A stretch of 5,048 nucleotides of DNA from positions 1-5,048 of the forward strand of contig JANWHO010000111.1 of NCBI GenBank assembly GCA_025450375.1. The letters are read 5' to 3'. Below are positions 1 to 5,048 of the stretch, one piece after another (position 1 is the stretch's first letter; each line of letters opens with the position of its first letter). Source of the DNA: Chloroflexota bacterium (lineage in GTDB: Bacteria > Chloroflexota > UBA5177 > JANWHV01). Below the pieces are notes generated by a model. The model was not told the origin of the DNA. It made no database searches and saw nothing but the letters and a program-made list of their open reading frames with translations. The position numbers and the translations under genes were made by a program.

Positions 1-102
1 AACACGACCTTGAAGAACGGGAAGTATACCGTCGCGGTCCAGGTCAACCAGACGAAGGCCACCTTCATGGTGAGCCTCGGCGCCGCGCCGATGAGCATGT
101 AA
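1..102 (+). CDS. C-terminal end of an unrecognised protein (partial, 5' end outside window)
   Basis: Frame 1 is open from the first base to a TAA at 100-102, giving 33 residues that end in GAAPMSM. Nearly every codon ends in G or C (32 of 33), as expected for a real gene in this GC-rich genome; the competing open frame 3 lacks this bias. The residues around GKYTVAVQVNQ and ATFMVSL alternate polar and hydrophobic, which suggests the last beta strands of a beta-sandwich, perhaps an exported Ig-like or YtkA/FixH-like domain. That fold is only an inference from a short fragment. It does not resemble the helical C-terminus of MurG, MurD or FtsW, which often precede murC. The stop lies 10 bases before the murC start and no terminator is seen, so the two genes are probably cotranscribed. 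Confidence 0.6.
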   Translation, partial: NTTLKNGKYTVAVQVNQTKATFMVSLGAAPMSM

Positions 103-108
103 AGGGAG
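103..108 (+). promoter_or_regulatory. murC ribosome binding site
   Basis: AGGGAG at 103-108 lies directly after the upstream stop codon and 4 bases before the TTG at 113. The spacing is short but usable. The next in-frame TTG (134) has no purine-rich site upstream, so this site decides the start. Confidence 0.6.
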
Positions 109-112
109 TGGT

Positions 113-1603
113 TTGACTGACCACGGCGATCGATTGGGACCGAACCCCCTGCACCCCGGTGGGCGCGTCCATCTGATCGGAGTGGCTGGGGCGGGGATGA
201 ACGCCTTGGCCGCCCTCCTCCTGATCCGCGGCTGCGTGGTGAGCGGCTCCGACCAGCAGACTTCGTCCCAGGTAGAGCGGCTGGTAAGCCAGGGGATGAC
301 CTTCTACCGTGGCCATGACCCGGCCCAGGTGGAGGGGGCCGAACTAGTGATAATCTCCGCCGCCGTGCGCGAGCACAACATCGAATTGGCGGCGGCCCGC
401 GCGGCGGGGCTCCCGGTGGTCAAACGGGCCGAGGCTTTGGGCTGGTTGTTGGCGGACCCGCGGGTGATCGCGGTGGCCGGCACCCATGGGAAAACCACCA
501 CCAGCGCCATGCTCGCGGTCATCCTCACGCACGCCGGCGCACAACCCACCTTCGTGGTAGGCGGCGAGGTGTTGGACCTGGGAGCGAGCGCCTCCGTCGG
601 GGCCGGAGCGTGGGCCGTGGTGGAGGCGGATGAGTACGACCGCAGCTTCCTCCACCTCCGTCCCGCCATCGCCCTGATCACCAATGTGGAGCCGGACCAC
701 CTGGAATACTACGGCAGCGTGGAAGCGATGCAGCAAGCGTACCACCAGTTCATCGCCCGCATCATCCCCGGCGGTGCCCTGGTACGGAACCTCGCCGATC
801 CATTCTCGCGCGCCCTCGCGGAAAGCCCGGATCGTGAACTGATCGACTGTGCCGCCGATGGCGCCCCTGCCATTCGACCGCAGCCCTCCATGGCGCCCGC
901 GCCGCAGCCCGCGGCCCCCGCTCCCTGGTACGCCGCCGCGATCCGCGAGGATGGCGAGGGCAGCCACTTCACCCTTCACCATCCTGATGGTACGTGCCTG
1001 GTGGACCTCTCGCTGAGCGGACGCCATAACATCAGCAATGCCGTGCAGGCCATCGCCGCCGCCGCGCGGGCCGGGGTGGCGCCGGATATCGCGGCGGCGG
1101 CCCTGAGCCGGTTCCACGGCACGGGCCGGCGATTCCAGCCGGTGGGTGAGACGGGCGGGGTGCTGGTGGTCGACGACTACGCCCATCATCCCACCGAGTT
1201 ACGCGCTACCCTGGCCGCAGCCCGCGCCCGCTACCCGGATCGGCGCCTGGTGGCTGTCTTTCAGCCCCACACCTACAGCCGCACGGTATTGTTGTTCGAC
1301 CAGTTCGTCACCGCCTTTGACGGCGCGGATCAGCTGATCGTCACCGCGATCCATGCCGCTCGCGAAACCGATACCCTGGGAATGGACAGCGAGCAACTGG
1401 TGGATGCCATCCGCGCGCACCCAGGCGCCCCGCCTACCGAATACCTTCCCGACCTGCTGGCCATCGCGGCCACCCTGGCCCCGCGCCTGCGTCCCGGCGA
1501 CCTTGTCCTTACCCTGGGGGCCGGCTCGATCACCGAGCTGGGTCCGAAGCTCCTGGCGGCGCTCGCCTTGCTTGGGAACGCTCCGCGGGAGGATAGGCGA
1601 TGA
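113..1603 (+). CDS. murC: UDP-N-acetylmuramate--L-alanine ligase MurC
   Basis: This cytoplasmic Mur ligase joins L-alanine to UDP-MurNAc using ATP, the first step of building the peptidoglycan stem peptide. At 496 residues it is slightly long for the family. The N-terminal UDP-binding loop reads [11 protein letters not shown] (23-33), with Ala25 where GxGGxG is usual. The ATP P-loop is GTHGKTTT (123-130, Lys127). Central-domain motifs are [10 protein letters not shown] (171-180) and [12 protein letters not shown] (190-201). The C-terminal domain has GRHNISN (303-309), [15 protein letters not shown] (354-360), FQPHTYSRT and a final LGAGSI. The HN and DDYAHHP motifs separate MurC from MurD, MurE and MurF. 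Residues about 250-271 form a Pro/Ala-rich insert. The start is a TTG preceded by AGGGAG. The TGA stop overlaps the murB ATG, which points to translational coupling with the enzyme of the preceding step. Confidence 0.97.
   Translation: MTDHGDRLGPNPLHPGGRVHLIGVAGAGMNALAALLLIRGCVVSGSDQQTSSQVERLVSQGMTFYRGHDPAQVEGAELVIISAAVREHNIELAAARAAGLPVVKRAEALGWLLADPRVIAVAGTHGKTTTSAMLAVILTHAGAQPTFVVGGEVLDLGASASVGAGAWAVVEADEYDRSFLHLRPAIALITNVEPDHLEYYGSVEAMQQAYHQFIARIIPGGALVRNLADPFSRALAESPDRELIDCAADGAPAIRPQPSMAPAPQPAAPAPWYAAAIREDGEGSHFTLHHPDGTCLVDLSLSGRHNISNAVQAIAAAARAGVAPDIAAAALSRFHGTGRRFQPVGETGGVLVVDDYAHHPTELRATLAAARARYPDRRLVAVFQPHTYSRTVLLFDQFVTAFDGADQLIVTAIHAARETDTLGMDSEQLVDAIRAHPGAPPTEYLPDLLAIAATLAPRLRPGDLVLTLGAGSITELGPKLLAALALLGNAPREDRR
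860..925 (+). other. Pro/Ala-rich insert within MurC
   Basis: Codons 250-271 of MurC are almost all Ala and Pro with a few Gln, Arg, Ser, Ile and Met (core [12 protein letters not shown]). They sit between the end of the central ATPase-domain segment (ELIDCAADG) and [17 protein letters not shown], where most MurC proteins have a short loop. The reading frame stays intact and family motifs resume on both sides, so this is probably a flexible surface linker rather than an error. Confidence 0.7.
1587..1593 (+). promoter_or_regulatory. murB ribosome binding site inside the murC 3' end
   Basis: GGGAGGA lies 6 bases before the ATG at 1600, within the last codons of murC. This is an almost ideal Shine-Dalgarno site and supports the ATG of the ATGA overlap as the murB start. 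Confidence 0.8.
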
Positions 1604-2526
1604 CCGCGCCCGATACGCTGGCGAGGCTCTGCGAGCGCCTGGTGGTCACCGCCGGAGTTGAGCGGGTGGCCCTGGGCGGGCCGCTGGCGCCCCACACGAC
1701 CTGGCGAGTGGGCGGGGGCGCCGATCTCCTCTGCGTGGCCACCGAGGTGGAGGGGCTGGCCGCCGCCGCCCGCGCCGCTCGCGAGTTGGCGGTGCCCTGG
1801 CGGGTGCTGGGCCGCGGCTCCAACGTGTTGGTGGGCGATGGCGGGGTGGAAGGGCTGGTGATCCTCAATCGAACCTCCGATCTCCGCATCGAGCCGCCGA
1901 CCGTCACCGCCGACGGCGGACTACTCCTGAGCACCCTGGCCCGCCGGACCGCCGCCGCCGCTCTGGCCGGTCTGGAGTGGAGTGCCGGAATCCCCGGCAG
2001 CGTGGGCGGGGCGGTGGTCAGCAACGCCGGGGCCCATGGGGGGGAAATCGCCGATACCCTCCAGCGGGTGCTGCTCCTCAATCCCCAAGGGGAGAGTTCT
2101 TGGGTGGAGGCGCGATCCCTGGGGTTGGCCTACCGGCACAGCAGGCTCCGTGAACACGAGGCGCCCGAGGAGATCGTGGCGCGGGCGGTATTTACGTTGC
2201 ACCCCGAGGATCCGGCCGCAGTACGGGCCCGGATGGAGGAGCAGCGGCGACAGCGGAAGGCTACCCAGCCAACCAGCCAGGCCACCGCCGGATCGGTCTT
2301 CAAGAATCCACCGGGCGACAGCGCGGCCCGCCTGATCGATCAGACCGGATTGAAGGGGACGTGGATAGGCGGCGCGCAGGTATCTCCGCTCCATGCTAAC
2401 TTTATGGTGACGAAAGAGGGGGCGCGCGCCGCCGACGTATTGGCCTTGATTGCCCTCGTCCGTGAGCGGGTACAGGCGCGGTTTGGCGTGACTTTGATCC
2501 TGGAGGTACAACCGATTGGCCATTAA
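1600..2526 (+). CDS. murB: UDP-N-acetylenolpyruvoylglucosamine reductase MurB (type II)
   Basis: This flavoenzyme uses FAD and NADPH to reduce UDP-GlcNAc-enolpyruvate to UDP-MurNAc, the substrate of MurC encoded just upstream. Its 308 residues fit a type II MurB. Visible motifs are [10 protein letters not shown] (33-42), the FAD-binding [12 protein letters not shown] (71-82) and [12 protein letters not shown] (128-138), followed by NAGAHGG. YRHSRL (178-183) and AGSVFKNP carry the expected Arg and the catalytic Ser232. LIDQTGLKG and HANFMV follow, and LILEVQPIG near the end carries the catalytic Glu302. The start overlaps the murC stop by 4 bases (ATGA) and has a strong ribosome binding site, so the two genes are probably translationally coupled. 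All expected catalytic residues are present and nothing looks truncated. Confidence 0.97.
   Translation: MTAPDTLARLCERLVVTAGVERVALGGPLAPHTTWRVGGGADLLCVATEVEGLAAAARAARELAVPWRVLGRGSNVLVGDGGVEGLVILNRTSDLRIEPPTVTADGGLLLSTLARRTAAAALAGLEWSAGIPGSVGGAVVSNAGAHGGEIADTLQRVLLLNPQGESSWVEARSLGLAYRHSRLREHEAPEEIVARAVFTLHPEDPAAVRARMEEQRRQRKATQPTSQATAGSVFKNPPGDSAARLIDQTGLKGTWIGGAQVSPLHANFMVTKEGARAADVLALIALVRERVQARFGVTLILEVQPIGH
2502..2506 (+). promoter_or_regulatory. ftsQ ribosome binding site inside the murB 3' end
   Basis: GGAGG lies 9 bases before the TTG at 2516, inside the last codons of murB. The next candidate, ATG at 2561 (codon 16), has no comparable site close upstream, so this favours the TTG. Confidence 0.6.
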
Positions 2527-3403
2527 ACGCCTGCGTGGGGCGAGACGCGCGCAACCGATCATGGCGACCCCGATCGGGCGGTCCACTCGCACGCGGCGGA
2601 AGCGCGTGTTCCGTACACGCCGCAAGATTGGATGGGGATGGCTTGGCCATCTGCCGCTGCTCTGGATGGCGGCGGTGGCGGGTTGTCTGTTCCTCCTCTA
2701 TTTCGTGGTCGGCTCCAACTACTTCAGTGTCCGCACGGTCAACGCCGCCAATCTGAGCGGACGCGATCTGGAGGCGGTGATCGCGCGCTGCCAGTGCGTA
2801 GGCGATAACATCTTCACCCTGCGCGAGGACGTGATTCGGCGACGCCTCGAAGGTATTCCCTCCATCATCGTGGAGCGCGTCTACACCAGATTGCCCAACC
2901 AGATCGTGGTGGTGGCCGAATATAAGCAACGGGTTGCCATCTGGCGCACCCCCGATGTTGCCTACGCGGTGGCGGCCGATGGCGAGGTGCTGCAAGTCTG
3001 GCGCCGCCCCTTCCCCAAACATACCTGGGATGGGATGGCGATCTTCGATGAAGGGTTCGACAGCACGGTAAGGAAGGGGAAGCGGCTGGTGGTGGGTGAC
3101 CATGTGGAACGCGACGCCCTCACCATGGGCCTGAGCCTGCGCGCCCATTTCCCAGCCGCCCTCCGCCCCCAGGTCAGGCGCTATTATTACCGGCCCTTCA
3201 TCGGTTTTACCGTGGAAAGCAAGACCGGATGGTGGGCCCTATTCGGCCTGGATTCCTCCTCGCTGCTGGATGCCCGGATCAGTTCCTTGCAGGGAATGCT
3301 CACCGGCAATCCGCCGGTCATCGGCCCCGGTGATTGCGTGGATCTCCGCGACCCTAACCTGAAAAACCTCTATATGCGCAAGGATCACCGCTGCGGGATG
3401 TAG
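2516..3403 (+). CDS. ftsQ: Cell division protein FtsQ/DivIB family, POTRA-domain membrane protein
   Basis: FtsQ/DivIB is a bitopic divisome protein that links early and late division proteins and binds the FtsB/FtsL (DivIC/FtsL) pair. The 295 residues show a very basic cytoplasmic tail (1-37, about 15 Arg/Lys and no acidic residue), one membrane helix (about 46-66, LPLLWMAAVAGCLFLLYFVV) and a POTRA domain (about 70-140). The POTRA domain contains YFSVRTVNAANLSG, GDNIFTL and VYTRLPNQIVV. A FtsQ/DivIB-type beta domain with AVAADGEVL follows, ending near VDLRDPNLKNLYMR, which matches the family's usual closing strand. Four cysteines lie outside the membrane: 92, 94, 274 and 293. The likely TTG start overlaps murB by 11 bases and has GGAGG upstream; ATG at 2561 is the alternative and would drop 15 residues of the tail. 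Its position between murB and ftsA is the classical dcw position. Confidence 0.9.
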   Translation: MAIKRLRGARRAQPIMATPIGRSTRTRRKRVFRTRRKIGWGWLGHLPLLWMAAVAGCLFLLYFVVGSNYFSVRTVNAANLSGRDLEAVIARCQCVGDNIFTLREDVIRRRLEGIPSIIVERVYTRLPNQIVVVAEYKQRVAIWRTPDVAYAVAADGEVLQVWRRPFPKHTWDGMAIFDEGFDSTVRKGKRLVVGDHVERDALTMGLSLRAHFPAALRPQVRRYYYRPFIGFTVESKTGWWALFGLDSSSLLDARISSLQGMLTGNPPVIGPGDCVDLRDPNLKNLYMRKDHRCGM

Positions 3404-3441
3404 CCCTGACCGGACACTCTCCAGGCAACCCACATTTTAGC

Positions 3442-3470
3442 TTTACTGGCCGGTGGGCGGGTGGTATCAT
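3442..3470 (+). promoter_or_regulatory. Putative sigma70-type promoter for ftsA
   Basis: TTTACT at 3442-3447 (4 of 6 matches to the -35 consensus) and TATCAT at 3465-3470 (5 of 6 to the -10) are separated by exactly 17 bases. Transcription would begin near 3476-3478, leaving a leader of about 55 bases before the ftsA ATG. The match is good and lies in a non-coding gap, but it is sequence-based only. Confidence 0.55.
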
Positions 3471-3476
3471 GCCCAC
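3453..3476. repeat. Inverted repeat GTGGGC-N12-GCCCAC over the ftsA promoter -10
   Basis: GTGGGC (3453-3458) and GCCCAC (3471-3476) are perfect inverted 6-base arms around a 12-base centre that contains the -10 box. The placement would suit a repressor operator or, on a readthrough transcript, a small hairpin. Six-base arms can occur by chance in GC-rich DNA. Confidence 0.35.
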
Positions 3477-3518
3477 GGTTATGTAACGGAACATTTGCCC
3501 CACAAACCCAAACGCCAC

Positions 3519-3527
3519 GGGAGGAGG
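3519..3527 (+). promoter_or_regulatory. ftsA ribosome binding site
   Basis: GGGAGGAGG at 3519-3527 is a very strong Shine-Dalgarno sequence. The GGGAGG part lies 7 bases and the AGGAGG part 4 bases before the ATG at 3532. It fixes the ftsA start and predicts efficient translation. Confidence 0.8.
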
Positions 3528-3531
3528 CCGG

Positions 3532-4797
3532 ATGGCCAAGGAGCGGGTCATTGTCGGCGTGGACGTCGGCACAACAAAGATCTGCGCCTTGATCGGCGAG
3601 GTTGACCAGGATAACCGGCTGAATATCGTGGGGGTTGGCGTTTCCCAGTCGCAGGGCCTGCGCAAGGGGATGGTCGTCAATATCGACGAGGCGGCGGCTG
3701 CGATACGGGAAGCGCTGGATAAAACCGAGCGGATCTCCGGTTATAAGATTGGGACCGCGCTGGTCGGGATCGCGGGGAGTCATATTACCAGTCAGAATAG
3801 CCGCGGTATCGTGGCGGTCTCGCCAAATATGCACGAGATCAGCCAGCATGATATCGACCGCGCTATCGAGGCCGCGCGCGCCCAGCCGCTGCCGCCCAAC
3901 CGCGAGATCCTTCATGTGATCCCGCGGGAATACGTGGTGGATGGCGAGAACGGGATCCACGACCCCCTGGGGATGTCGGGGAATCGCCTGGAGGTGGAGA
4001 CCCATATTGTCTCCGGCGCCGTCTCCTCGATCCACAATTTGATCAAGTGCGTGGAAAAAACCGGGATCGAGATTGACGACATCGTCCTTGAGCCGCTGGC
4101 CTCCAGCGAGGCGGTGCTCACCAGCGCCGAACGCGATCTGGGCGTGGCGATGATCGATATTGGCGGCGGTACCACCGATCTGGCGATCTTTATCAACGGC
4201 AGCATCTGGCACACCGCGGTGATCGGGGTGGGCGGGAATCATTTGACCAACGATATCGCGGTCGGCCTCCGTACTCCCAACGAGGTGGCCGAGGAGATGA
4301 AGCGGAAATACGGCACCGCGTTGGCGGATCGAATCGACGTCAACGAGATGATCAAGATCTCCACCTTCGATAACGCGGGCGGCGAGCCGGTATCCCGTCG
4401 TTTCCTCTGCGAGATTATCGAGGCACGGGTGCGCGAGATGTTCGTGCTGGTTCAGGATGAGATTCGGAGCGCCGGCTACCAGGGGGTGCTCCCAGCCGGC
4501 ATCGTGCTCACCGGCGGTTCCTCGCAGCTTACCGATCTCTGCGATCTGGCGCGGGACGTCCTGCAGATGCCCGCCCGCGTGGGTGGGCCCGCGCATCTGA
4601 CCGGTCTGGTGGATAGCATCAATAGCCCCGCCTTCTCCACCAGCGTGGGTTTGCTCTCCTGGGGCCTGCGGAATGGCGATCACAATAATGGGGGGCGTGG
4701 CGCCGCGCCGCCCTCCGGCGGTCCCGACGGCCCATCGTGGCGAGACGTGTTTTCGCGCTTCTCCGGCTGGTTGAAACACTTCTGGGCCTCGGCGTGA
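3532..4797 (+). CDS. ftsA: Cell division protein FtsA
   Basis: FtsA is an actin-like ATPase that anchors FtsZ filaments to the inner face of the membrane and recruits later divisome proteins. The 421 residues match the family's usual length. The first phosphate-binding loop is GVDVGTTKICALIG (9-22) and RKGMVVNID (44-52) follows. The FtsA-specific 1C subdomain begins near SHITSQNSRG (from 83). The second phosphate loop is DIGGGTTDLAIF (209-220) and the adenosine-binding segment is GIVLTGGSSQL (323-333). After a Gly/Pro/Asn-rich linker (about 380-401), the last 20 residues (402-421) form a Trp- and Phe-rich amphipathic helix, WRDVFSRFSGWLKHFW, the expected membrane-targeting sequence. The 1C domain and this helix rule out MreB or DnaK. 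The gene has its own promoter-like element and a strong ribosome binding site, and ftsZ follows after 71 bases. Confidence 0.98.
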   Translation: MAKERVIVGVDVGTTKICALIGEVDQDNRLNIVGVGVSQSQGLRKGMVVNIDEAAAAIREALDKTERISGYKIGTALVGIAGSHITSQNSRGIVAVSPNMHEISQHDIDRAIEAARAQPLPPNREILHVIPREYVVDGENGIHDPLGMSGNRLEVETHIVSGAVSSIHNLIKCVEKTGIEIDDIVLEPLASSEAVLTSAERDLGVAMIDIGGGTTDLAIFINGSIWHTAVIGVGGNHLTNDIAVGLRTPNEVAEEMKRKYGTALADRIDVNEMIKISTFDNAGGEPVSRRFLCEIIEARVREMFVLVQDEIRSAGYQGVLPAGIVLTGGSSQLTDLCDLARDVLQMPARVGGPAHLTGLVDSINSPAFSTSVGLLSWGLRNGDHNNGGRGAAPPSGGPDGPSWRDVFSRFSGWLKHFWASA

Positions 4798-4816
4798 TCG
4801 GAAGGCGAAGTGAGTA

Positions 4817-4825
4817 TGCTATACT
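4817..4825 (+). promoter_or_regulatory. Putative extended -10 promoter for ftsZ
   Basis: TGCTATACT at 4817-4825 fits the extended -10 pattern TGnTATAAT, with 5 of 6 matches in the hexamer. The sequence 17 bases upstream (around 4797-4802) is not a recognisable -35, which is typical of extended -10 promoters. Transcription would start near 4832, giving a leader of about 37 bases before ftsZ. It lies in the 71-base gap between ftsA and ftsZ, so it could add ftsZ transcripts on top of those coming through ftsA. Confidence 0.5.
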
Positions 4826-4849
4826 ATCCCAGAAGTTATCGGTCAAGTA

Positions 4850-4860
4850 AGAGGGGGGGG
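4850..4860 (+). promoter_or_regulatory. ftsZ ribosome binding site with a G8 tract
   Basis: The purine run AGAGGGGGGGG at 4850-4860 ends 8 bases before the ATG at 4869 and is the only Shine-Dalgarno-like sequence in the leader. It contains eight consecutive G (4853-4860), so several registers could pair with the 16S rRNA 3' end. Confidence 0.6.
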
Positions 4861-4868
4861 CTCCGCGC

Positions 4869-5048
4869 ATGAACGTGCCTTCGATCACGGACCACGCGAT
4901 CATCAAGGTGATCGGCGTCGGCGGAGGTGGCTGTAACGCGATCAATCGGATGATCTCGGCTCGCGTGCAGGAAGTGGAGTTCATCGCCGTCAACACCGAC
5001 AACCAGGCGCTGTTGCACTCCAACGCCGCCGTCAAAGTGCGGATCGGC
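4869..5048 (+). CDS. ftsZ: Cell division protein FtsZ (N-terminal 60 residues, runs off the window)
   Basis: FtsZ is the tubulin-like GTPase that polymerises into the division ring. The 60 residues present are the start of its GTPase domain. After a short N-terminal tail of about 10 residues come the first strand and GTP-binding loop [18 protein letters not shown] (12-29), then [13 protein letters not shown] (36-48), which carries the NTD motif, and a final VRIG. The tubulin signature GGGTGTG lies beyond the window edge. Cys22 occupies a loop position that varies among FtsZ proteins. The ATG is the first start after the purine-rich leader, and no in-frame start lies just upstream. The gene directly follows ftsA, the usual arrangement, and may have its own promoter in the gap. 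Confidence 0.97.
   Translation, partial: MNVPSITDHAIIKVIGVGGGGCNAINRMISARVQEVEFIAVNTDNQALLHSNAAVKVRIG

Larger units (their letters stand above)
3404..3531 (+). other. ftsQ-ftsA intergenic region (128 bases)
   Basis: This gap is less GC-rich than the surrounding genes and contains a promoter-like element, an inverted repeat and the ftsA ribosome binding site, annotated separately. I see no hairpin followed by a T run, so there is no convincing intrinsic terminator for the mur-ftsQ transcript, and readthrough into ftsA remains possible. No short gene is supported here. Confidence 0.7.

Noticed and set aside
3..116. Frame 3 open from the left edge to a TGA at 114-116, forming a TTGA overlap with murC
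   Set aside because: The overlap is attractive, but many codons in this frame end in A or T and the translation is Arg/Glu/His-rich. Frame 1 has 32 of 33 codons ending in G or C and a plausible beta-strand pattern.
113..141. TTGACT at the murC start as a -35 box
   Set aside because: No -10-like hexamer lies 16-18 bases downstream, and the TTG is better explained as the murC start codon.
344..1189. A 281-codon open frame on the minus strand opposite murC
   Set aside because: It lies inside murC, whose motifs are intact throughout. The translation is low in information, rich in Gly, Arg and His, and resembles no known family.
3404..3450. Possible intrinsic terminator after ftsQ
   Set aside because: Only 3-4 base stems can be drawn (for example CCAG/CTGG) and none is followed by a T run.
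3454..3465. TGGG-type repeats resembling MraZ operator boxes upstream of ftsA
   Set aside because: Only one full TGGG unit is present and the next TGG is 8 bases later rather than the 10-base period described for MraZ sites. mraZ itself is not in the window.
3602..3629. TTGACC-N16-TATCGT promoter-like match inside ftsA
   Set aside because: It falls in conserved ftsA coding sequence, the -10 is poor, and there is no gene start nearby for it to serve.
3385..4779. A 464-codon open frame on the minus strand opposite ftsA
   Set aside because: It is fully antisense to an unambiguous ftsA and its translation has no recognisable motif. Long antisense frames are expected opposite GC-rich genes with biased third positions.

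Overview
The window is a GC-rich stretch of bacterial chromosome carrying the 3' part of a division and cell wall (dcw) cluster, all on the + strand. In order: the last 33 codons of an unrecognised gene (1-102), murC (113-1603), murB (1600-2526), ftsQ/divIB-type (2516-3403), ftsA (3532-4797) and the first 60 codons of ftsZ (4869-5048). The organism is a peptidoglycan-making bacterium that divides with FtsZ and FtsA. The high GC content, the type II MurB, the gene order murC-murB-ftsQ-ftsA-ftsZ without ddl, and the presence of FtsA (absent from typical Actinobacteria) suggest a Chloroflexota-like lineage. That placement is an inference from protein style, not a proof.

The left half is tightly packed. 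The upstream gene ends 10 bases before the murC start, murC and murB overlap by 4 bases (ATGA), and murB and ftsQ overlap by 11 bases. This suggests one transcript with coupled translation. MurB makes UDP-MurNAc, MurC adds L-alanine to it, and FtsQ is a single-pass membrane protein of the divisome. Both murC and ftsQ appear to start with TTG.

The right half is looser. A 128-base gap before ftsA holds a good sigma70-type promoter (TTTACT, 17-base spacer, TATCAT), with an inverted repeat over its -10 box. A 71-base gap before ftsZ holds an extended -10 element (TGCTATACT) and a run of eight G next to the ftsZ ribosome binding site. ftsA and ftsZ can therefore probably be transcribed apart from the mur genes, and ftsZ apart from ftsA. 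FtsA tethers FtsZ filaments to the membrane through its C-terminal amphipathic helix.

I found no mobile element, CRISPR array, RNA gene or convincing terminator, and no evidence of a new biological system. The observations worth checking are modest: a Pro/Ala-rich insert in MurC, a CxC pair in the FtsQ POTRA domain, the architecture of the ftsA and ftsZ leaders, and a non-dcw-like gene directly upstream of murC.
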